Assembly: GCA_002441205.1 (NCBI GenBank)
Contig: DJVN01000288.1
Span: 1-11,706 of the forward strand
DNA: 11,706 bases
Direction: 5' to 3'
DNA from: Syntrophaceae bacterium UBA6255
GTDB taxonomy: Bacteria > Desulfobacterota > Syntrophia > Syntrophales > Smithellaceae
The first letter of the stretch is position 1. Every line of letters starts with the position of its first letter. The notes below the pieces were generated by a model. That model saw nothing but the letters and a program-made list of their open reading frames with translations. It ran no database searches and was not told the DNA's origin. This document shows, one piece after another, positions 7,333 to 11,706 of the stretch. A program made the position numbers and the translations under genes.

Positions 7333-7716
7333 CTATAACCGCTTTCTGAAACCACCGATAATAAGGTTAATTTGTTTCTTGGCATTTTTTTTCCTGGTTT
7401 TGGCCATGGATTTCAGAATTTTTTTGTCGGTCATTTCATCCGGCAATGATTGTTGCCCCGGTATGTTTGCTGGTGTATCCGGCGATGATTGTTGTCCCGG
7501 TGTGTTTGCCGGTATATCCAGTGATGATTGCTGTTGTACCTGTGTTTTTATCGGTACTTGCGGCGCAATTTCTTTTTTCCCCCGGCCGGCGCGGATTTTT
7601 TCAGCTATAACCTCTGCCGCCATTCTGCCGAACTGTCCGATAAATCCGGCAATCAAAACAAGCACAATCCATTTTAGTACGGACCACGAACTGATATATC
7701 CGAATAAATCACTCAT
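7333..7716 (-). CDS. Small single-pass membrane protein with PANxPGQQ repeats, unknown function
   Basis: I do not recognise this 127-residue protein. It has one hydrophobic helix at about 12-29 (WSVLKWIVLVLIAGFIGQFG), then a charged helical stretch (EVIAEKIRAGRGKKE). A low-complexity linker follows, made of a 13-residue repeat (QQSSPDTPANIPG and variants, two full copies and a partial third), then a strongly basic tail (KKILKSMAKTRKKNAKK to the final RKRL). The positive charge after the helix suggests a cytosolic C-terminus. I chose the ATG at 7716 over the one at 7764. It begins 13 bases after the upstream HAD gene's stop, has AGGA 11 bases before it, and avoids a 35-base overlap; the extra residues (MMIRKNFYNSNRIEKH) look like read-through of the HAD 3' end. 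The gene is last in the gatA-gatB-mtnA-HAD row. The basic tail could bind nucleic acid, ribosomes or lipid head groups, which is a guess. Confidence 0.7.
   Translation of the reverse strand: MSDLFGYISSWSVLKWIVLVLIAGFIGQFGRMAAEVIAEKIRAGRGKKEIAPQVPIKTQVQQQSSLDIPANTPGQQSSPDTPANIPGQQSLPDEMTDKKILKSMAKTRKKNAKKQINLIIGGFRKRL
7442..7535 (-). repeat. Tandem 39-base repeat inside the small membrane protein gene
   Basis: Two adjacent 39-base units (7442-7480 and 7481-7519) match at 34 of 39 positions, and a partial third unit (about 7520-7535) follows. All keep the reading frame and encode the 13-residue PANxPGQQS linker repeat. Such in-frame minisatellites can change in copy number, altering linker length without breaking the protein. 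Confidence 0.85.
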
Positions 7717-7729
7717 ATGTTTTTCAATC

Positions 7730-8344
7730 CTATTTGAATTGTAAAAGTTCTTGCGGATCATCAAACAGATAATCCGGCCTGGCCGCGGCCATTTTTTCTT
7801 TGCTGTGCCAACCCCAGGTAACGCCCACTGTTTTTACCCCGGCCTGTTTTCCTTCCTTGATGTCGCCCGTTGTGTCTCCTACGTAAAAAATGTGTTTTAA
7901 ATCTACCTTATATTTCTTCGCGGCGTAAAGCATTTTTTCTTTTTTGCTGAACATGAAATCGGAGCCGAGAATTTCCTGGAATATGCCATTTAAATGATAA
8001 AGGCGCAGAGCCTCTTCAATGGTTGGACTGTCGTTGGAGGAAATAACAATAAGCGTATGATTTTTTCTTAGATCATCAAGAACAGGACTCATAGCTTCGA
8101 AAGGCTTCATGCTGGTGTATTCAATCTTTGCCAGAATATCTTCAGCGGCTTTCATAAAGACATCCAGATCCACTCCTTTGCTTTTCAATGATTCATAAAA
8201 ATTGTCTTCAAACAATTCCAGAAATTCTTCTCTGCCGCGCGTCAGCGGCTGGTTTATTTTTATAAGGCAATCGGTAACTGTTTGTTCATAAACATCCAGC
8301 GAGTCAACAAGTACTCCGTCAAAATCGAAAAGAAACAACTTCAT
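7730..8344 (-). CDS. HAD-family hydrolase (phosphoglycolate phosphatase-like)
   Basis: The 204-residue product is a haloacid dehalogenase superfamily phosphatase. Motif I DFDGVLVDS gives the nucleophile D7 and the acid/base D9. A helical C1-type cap spans about 16-85. Motif II lies in VISSNDS (about 100-106), a conserved lysine in the FSKKEK stretch (about 132-137), and motif IV in YVGDTTGDIKEGKQAG (about 154-169). This is the Gph/PGP-like group, which acts on small phosphate esters; substrates cannot be told from motifs. The ATG overlaps the mtnA stop by one base (TAATG), and AAGGAG lies 10 bases before it (8355-8360), so translation is probably coupled. A role in clearing or recycling a sugar phosphate around MtnA is possible but unproven; it does not look like the MtnX or MtnC phosphatases of the methionine salvage pathway. 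A general housekeeping phosphatase is equally possible. Confidence 0.9.
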   Translation of the reverse strand: MKLFLFDFDGVLVDSLDVYEQTVTDCLIKINQPLTRGREEFLELFEDNFYESLKSKGVDLDVFMKAAEDILAKIEYTSMKPFEAMSPVLDDLRKNHTLIVISSNDSPTIEEALRLYHLNGIFQEILGSDFMFSKKEKMLYAAKKYKVDLKHIFYVGDTTGDIKEGKQAGVKTVGVTWGWHSKEKMAAARPDYLFDDPQELLQFK

Positions 8345-9390
8345 TAAAGCTTCGCTCCTTTGTGCAAACGCGTAATGGCGTTGCGAAAAGGTTTTCTTAA
8401 AATTCCTTTTTCCGTGATGATGGCGGTGATCAGGAACGCGGGTGTTACATCGAACGCCGGATTATAAACTCTGGTTTTCTCCGGCGCGCTGCGGACACCT
8501 TTAAAATGCGTTACCTCATCGCTTTTTCTTTCTTCGATGGGAATCGAGCCTCCTGTTTTTAATGAAACGTCAATCGTGGAAAGCGGCGCCGCAATGTACA
8601 ATGGAATACCGTGAGCTTGCGCCAGAAGCGCCAGAGAATAGGTCCCGATTTTATTAGCCGTGTCGCCGTTGGCGGCGATTCTGTCCGCTCCCACGATAAT
8701 CTTGTCGATCTTCCCCTGCTGCATCAGAAAACCAGCCATATTGTCGGTAATCAACGTGTGTGGAATTTTTTCTTTTTTCAGTTCCCAGGCGGTCAGCCGC
8801 GCACCCTGCAAAACGGGTCTGGTTTCATCCACATAAACGTGCAGTTTCTTGCGCTGTCCATGTGCCGCGCGAATAACGCCCAGCGCTGTACCGTATCCGG
8901 CCGTGGCCAATGCACCGGCGTTACAGTGCGTCAGAACATTGTCACCTTCAGACAATAACGCGCTGCCGTTTTTACCCATTTGCCGATTGATGGCGATATC
9001 TTCAGAACAAATCAGTTTGGCTTCCTTGATCAGTTCATTGACGAGACTTTGTTGAGACGTTGGGTTTGAATGGTCAATAAGTTTCTTCATGCGTTCCAGC
9101 GCCCAGAAAAGATTACGCGCCGTCGGCCGCGCCTCAGCAATCTCATCGCAAAGGGTGAGAAATTTATGTCGGAATTTTTCCGGTGATAAAGAGGGAAGGT
9201 TGAGTGCGCCCAGAGCGGTACCCATGGCGGCGGCAATGCCGATGGCGGGCGCTCCACGCACGGTTAAATCTTTGATGCAGGCAATAACTTCTTTGTATGA
9301 TTTGCAGGTTATATATTTCTCGGCAAGCGGCAGAGCGTTCTGATCAATCAAAACGACAGTATTGTTTTTCCAGAAAATTGTTTTAATCAT
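8344..9390 (-). CDS. mtnA: S-methyl-5-thioribose-1-phosphate isomerase MtnA
   Basis: MtnA converts 5-methylthioribose-1-phosphate to 5-methylthioribulose-1-phosphate in salvage of methylthioadenosine, a by-product of S-adenosylmethionine use. Diagnostic stretches in this eIF2B-related fold are LTVRGAPAIGIAAAMG (42-57), THCNAGALATAGYGTALG (154-171) with the catalytic cysteine near 156, DETRPVLQGARLTAWEL (188-204), VGADRIAANGDTANKIGT (233-250) with the catalytic aspartate near 236, and IPIEERKSDEVTHFKG. The 348-residue length is normal. I chose the ATG at 9390, which overlaps the gatB stop by 8 bases (ATGATTAA). An in-frame TTG at 9402 would add only MIKK, and neither has a clear ribosome site, so reinitiation after gatB is likely. 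Other methionine salvage genes (mtnK, mtnP, mtnB) are not in view. MtnA also accepts 5-deoxyribose-1-phosphate in some bacteria (DHAP shunt), so the physiological substrate is not settled. Confidence 0.96.
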   Translation of the reverse strand: MIKTIFWKNNTVVLIDQNALPLAEKYITCKSYKEVIACIKDLTVRGAPAIGIAAAMGTALGALNLPSLSPEKFRHKFLTLCDEIAEARPTARNLFWALERMKKLIDHSNPTSQQSLVNELIKEAKLICSEDIAINRQMGKNGSALLSEGDNVLTHCNAGALATAGYGTALGVIRAAHGQRKKLHVYVDETRPVLQGARLTAWELKKEKIPHTLITDNMAGFLMQQGKIDKIIVGADRIAANGDTANKIGTYSLALLAQAHGIPLYIAAPLSTIDVSLKTGGSIPIEERKSDEVTHFKGVRSAPEKTRVYNPAFDVTPAFLITAIITEKGILRKPFRNAITRLHKGAKL

Positions 9391-10822
9391 TTTTTTTATC
9401 AAGAATATCTTTGAGGATTTCGTTGACTAATTGCGGGTTGGCTTTGCCCTTCGTCTCTTTCATTACCTGGCCAACGAAGAAACCGAAAAGTTTTTCCTTG
9501 CCGCTACGATAATCATCGCGCTGCTGTGGAAATTTCCCGACAGTTATACTTGCTGTTTTAACCAGAGCATCTTTATCTGTAATTTGTACCAGCCCTTTTT
9601 CTTTGATGATGGTCTGCGGCGATTTGCCGGTCCTGTACATATCTTCCACAATTTCTTTGGCCATTTTCCCGCTGATTTCGCCTTTATCAATGCGCATGAT
9701 CATATCGGCAAGAGATTCAGGAGTTATTTTGCATTGGCGAATATTCAATTTGTCGTCGTTGAGAAAACGCATCACATCGCCCATAATCCAGTTGCTGACG
9801 ACTTTTGGTTTGCCGCAAAGTTTGACCACATCTTCATAGTAATGTGCCAACGCCTTGTCGGCGGTTAATACACCGGCGTCATAGGCCGGAATCTGATATT
9901 CTTTGACAAATCTTTCCCGCTTGGTCAGCGGCAATTCCGGAAGCTCCCTTTTAATATTTTCCACCCAGCCCTCATCAACCAGGATAGGCACTAAATCAGG
10001 ATCCGGGAAATAGCGATAATCGTGCGCTTCTTCCTTGCTGCGCATGGAGTTGGTCGCGCCCTGCGCGTCATCCCACAGGCGAGTCTCCTGAACGACCGTT
10101 TCGCCGTTTTCCACAAGATACTGCTGGCGTTTGATTTCGTACTCCAGAGCGCGCTGCACGTTCCGGAAGGAATTCATGTTCTTTAGTTCTGTTCGCGTAC
10201 CGAATTCCTTCTGACCTTTGGGGCGAATCGACACGTTGGCGTCGCAACGGAATGATCCTTCTTCCATGTTGCCGTCGCAGATTTCCAGATAAACAAGAAT
10301 CTCATGCAGCCTTTTAAGGTAATCAGCCGCTTCTTCCGGCGAACGCATATCCGGCTCGCTGACAATTTCAATCAGCGGAACGCCGGTGCGGTTCAAATCA
10401 ACGTAGCTCGCCGGATTGTGTTCATCGTGCAGAAGTTTCCCGGCGTCTTCTTCCATGTGAATTCTGGTGATGCCGATTTTCTTTTGCTCTCCATTGACAT
10501 CCAACATGACATGGCCGTGTTCCGCCAGCGGATAGGCGTATTGCGATATCTGATAACCTTTGGGCAGGTCCGGGTAAAAATAATTCTTGCGGGCAAACTC
10601 GCAGGATTTATTGATTTCGCAGTTGGTTGCCAGCGCCATCTTCATGGCGTATTCGACGACCTTCTTGTTCAGCACCGGAAGAACTCCCGGCATCCCCAGA
10701 CAAACCGGGCAGGTATGGTTGTTGGGCGCTGCGCCGAATTTGGTGGAACAATTGCAGAAAATTTTCGTATCCGTTAACATTTGGGCGTGAACTTCCAGCC
10801 CGATGACTGTTTCAAAATCCAT
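9383..10822 (-). CDS. gatB: Aspartyl/glutamyl-tRNA(Asn/Gln) amidotransferase subunit B
   Basis: GatB is the tRNA-binding kinase subunit of GatCAB. It phosphorylates the misacylated Glu on tRNA(Gln) (or Asp on tRNA(Asn)) and receives ammonia tunnelled from GatA to make the amide. The 479 residues match the family length. The N-terminal catalytic domain shows VIGLEVHAQMLTDTKIFCNC, the zinc cysteines C23, C25, C38 and C41 (KIFCNC, CPVC), and RKNYFYPDLPKGYQISQY. Further stretches are EEDAGKLLHDE, DLNRTGVPLIEIVSEPDM and DYRYFPDPDLVP. The C-terminal helical and YqeY-like tail runs from about 335 (SNWIMGDVMRFL) to the end (QLVNEILKDIL). The ATG overlaps the gatA stop by one base (TAATG), with an AAGGAG site (10835-10840) 12 bases upstream. 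Its presence implies that the organism makes Gln-tRNA, Asn-tRNA or both by the indirect route. gatC is not in view and may lie upstream of gatA. Confidence 0.98.
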   Translation of the reverse strand: MDFETVIGLEVHAQMLTDTKIFCNCSTKFGAAPNNHTCPVCLGMPGVLPVLNKKVVEYAMKMALATNCEINKSCEFARKNYFYPDLPKGYQISQYAYPLAEHGHVMLDVNGEQKKIGITRIHMEEDAGKLLHDEHNPASYVDLNRTGVPLIEIVSEPDMRSPEEAADYLKRLHEILVYLEICDGNMEEGSFRCDANVSIRPKGQKEFGTRTELKNMNSFRNVQRALEYEIKRQQYLVENGETVVQETRLWDDAQGATNSMRSKEEAHDYRYFPDPDLVPILVDEGWVENIKRELPELPLTKRERFVKEYQIPAYDAGVLTADKALAHYYEDVVKLCGKPKVVSNWIMGDVMRFLNDDKLNIRQCKITPESLADMIMRIDKGEISGKMAKEIVEDMYRTGKSPQTIIKEKGLVQITDKDALVKTASITVGKFPQQRDDYRSGKEKLFGFFVGQVMKETKGKANPQLVNEILKDILDKKND

Positions 10823-11706
10823 TATAACGCTGGTCTCCTTTTCTCAATGTTAGCGCTTTTCTCATAAGCAGAGGCGATTTGAATGAGTTTTCCTTCCTCG
10901 AAGTGGCCGGCCAGGAACTGAACGCCTATCGGCAGGCCAGCGGAGGTAAATCCGCAGGGAACCGAGATTCCCGGTATTCCCGCGAGATTTGTCGATATGG
11001 TAAAAATGTCGGAAAGGTACATCTGCAGTGGATCATCCGTTTTCTCGCCGATTTTAAACGCCGGTGTCGGTGTAGTCGGCGTCATAATCACGTCGCATTT
11101 TTGGAAAGCGCTTTCGAAATCCTGCTTGATCAACGCCCGCACTTGCGAAGCTTTTTTGTAGTAGGCATCGTAATAACCGGCGGATAAGGCGTAGGTGCCG
11201 ATCATAATTCTTCTTTTGACTTCAGCGCCGAATCCCTGCATGCGCGTTTTTTTGTACATGTCCAGAAGCTCACGGGCATCGGCCGCTCTGAAACCGTATT
11301 TGACGCCGTCGTAGCGCGCCAGGTTGGAGCTGGCTTCCGCCGGGGCGATAATATAATAAACAGCCACGCAGTATTGTGTGTGCGGCAGGGAAATGTCCAC
11401 ACACTGGCCGCCGCCTTGTTCGATAACCTTTATAGCTTTTTTAATGGCTTCGTTGACTTCTTTATCAATTCCTTCAATAAAATATTCTTTGGGGATGCCG
11501 ATTTTCCAGCCTTTAATATCGCGTCCCGCAAATTGCCGGTAATCGGGTACGTCCGCATTGACGGAGGTTGATTCTTTCGGATCATAGCCTGCCAGAACAT
11601 TCATCATGATGGCGCAGTCTTCCACATCCTTGGTGAAAGGGCCGATCTGATCCAGCGAGGAAGCAAAGGCGATGAGGCCGGAACGCGAGACGCGCCCGTA
11701 CGTCGG
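10822..11706 (-). CDS. gatA: Aspartyl/glutamyl-tRNA amidotransferase subunit A, N-terminal part outside the window
   Basis: The frame is open to the window edge on the - strand and gives the C-terminal 294 residues, from PTYGRVSRSGLIAFASSLDQ to EKRRPAL. GatA is the amidase-signature glutaminase that releases ammonia for GatB. The visible part includes GPFTKDVEDC, the catalytic-core continuation VNEAIKKAIKVIEQGG, PAEASSNLARYDGVKYG, EVKRRIMIGTYALSAGYYDAYY and the late stretch AGIPGISVPCGFTSAGLPIGVQFLA. All are typical of GatA. The Lys-Ser-Ser catalytic triad and the glycine/serine-rich loop lie upstream of the window, about 190 residues missing, so activity cannot be judged here. The GTG at 11625 is internal, not a start. 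The stop overlaps the gatB start by one base. The calls on family and partner are firm. Confidence 0.96.
   Translation of the reverse strand, partial: PTYGRVSRSGLIAFASSLDQIGPFTKDVEDCAIMMNVLAGYDPKESTSVNADVPDYRQFAGRDIKGWKIGIPKEYFIEGIDKEVNEAIKKAIKVIEQGGGQCVDISLPHTQYCVAVYYIIAPAEASSNLARYDGVKYGFRAADARELLDMYKKTRMQGFGAEVKRRIMIGTYALSAGYYDAYYKKASQVRALIKQDFESAFQKCDVIMTPTTPTPAFKIGEKTDDPLQMYLSDIFTISTNLAGIPGISVPCGFTSAGLPIGVQFLAGHFEEGKLIQIASAYEKSANIEKRRPAL

Noticed and set aside
7092..7385. - strand frames of 62 and 97 codons (6898-7086 and 7092-7385) in the otherwise gene-free gap
   Set aside because: They lie opposite the pseudogene pieces and show no recognisable domain, while the + strand pieces join into a coherent protein.
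7379..7744. Cysteine-rich + strand frame of 121 codons opposite the small membrane protein gene
   Set aside because: Its repeats (DDCCPGVFAG) are the antisense reading of the 39-base repeat. The - strand frame fits the operon, has a clean membrane helix and basic tail, and begins just after the HAD gene.
10304..10777. 157-codon + strand frame inside gatB (and similar ones at 9431-9868)
   Set aside because: These are antisense shadows of conserved GatB sequence.

Overview
The window is an ordinary-looking bacterial chromosome segment with dense housekeeping genes, moderate GC and A+T-rich intergenic spacers. Gene content and protein style (Bacillus-type long SMC, GatAB amidotransferase, MtnA, stand-alone glutamate formimidoyltransferase, CBS-pair protein) suggest an anaerobic, deltaproteobacteria-like organism (Desulfobacterota, perhaps Syntrophales). 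This is an impression from protein character, not a search result.

Left half, + strand (1-6763): the 3' end of a CBS-domain gene ends at a strong intrinsic terminator (404-434). A 200-base A+T-rich spacer follows, with a candidate promoter and an imperfect inverted repeat. Next come smc (chromosome condensation), ftsY (signal recognition particle receptor), a small PPP-family metallophosphatase and glutamate formimidoyltransferase, spaced 65, 26 and 4 bases apart. They have no terminator-like hairpin between them and probably form one transcription unit. The smc-ftsY pairing is also known from Bacillus.

Middle (6764-7332): no intact gene. On the + strand, 6945-7311 is the recognisable wreck of a gene for a protein of about 120 residues. 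Its pieces lie in alternating reading frames and join into one continuous protein that resembles small STAS/SpoIIAA-like proteins. A candidate extended -10 promoter lies just before it.

Right half, - strand (7333-11706), read from right to left: gatA (5' end outside the window), gatB, mtnA, a HAD-family phosphatase and a small single-pass membrane protein with an internal 39-base tandem repeat. The first four overlap by 1, 8 and 1 bases, so they are tightly coupled translationally. The last gene follows after 13 bases. GatAB corrects misacylated Glu-tRNA(Gln)/Asp-tRNA(Asn); MtnA and the phosphatase belong to small-molecule salvage. The two transcription units converge on the decayed gene.

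I found no CRISPR array, insertion sequence, RNA gene or defence system. The most interesting items are the multiply frameshifted pseudogene, the repeat-bearing unknown membrane protein at the end of the gat operon, and the tight gatAB-mtnA-HAD coupling. I do not see convincing evidence of a previously undescribed system.
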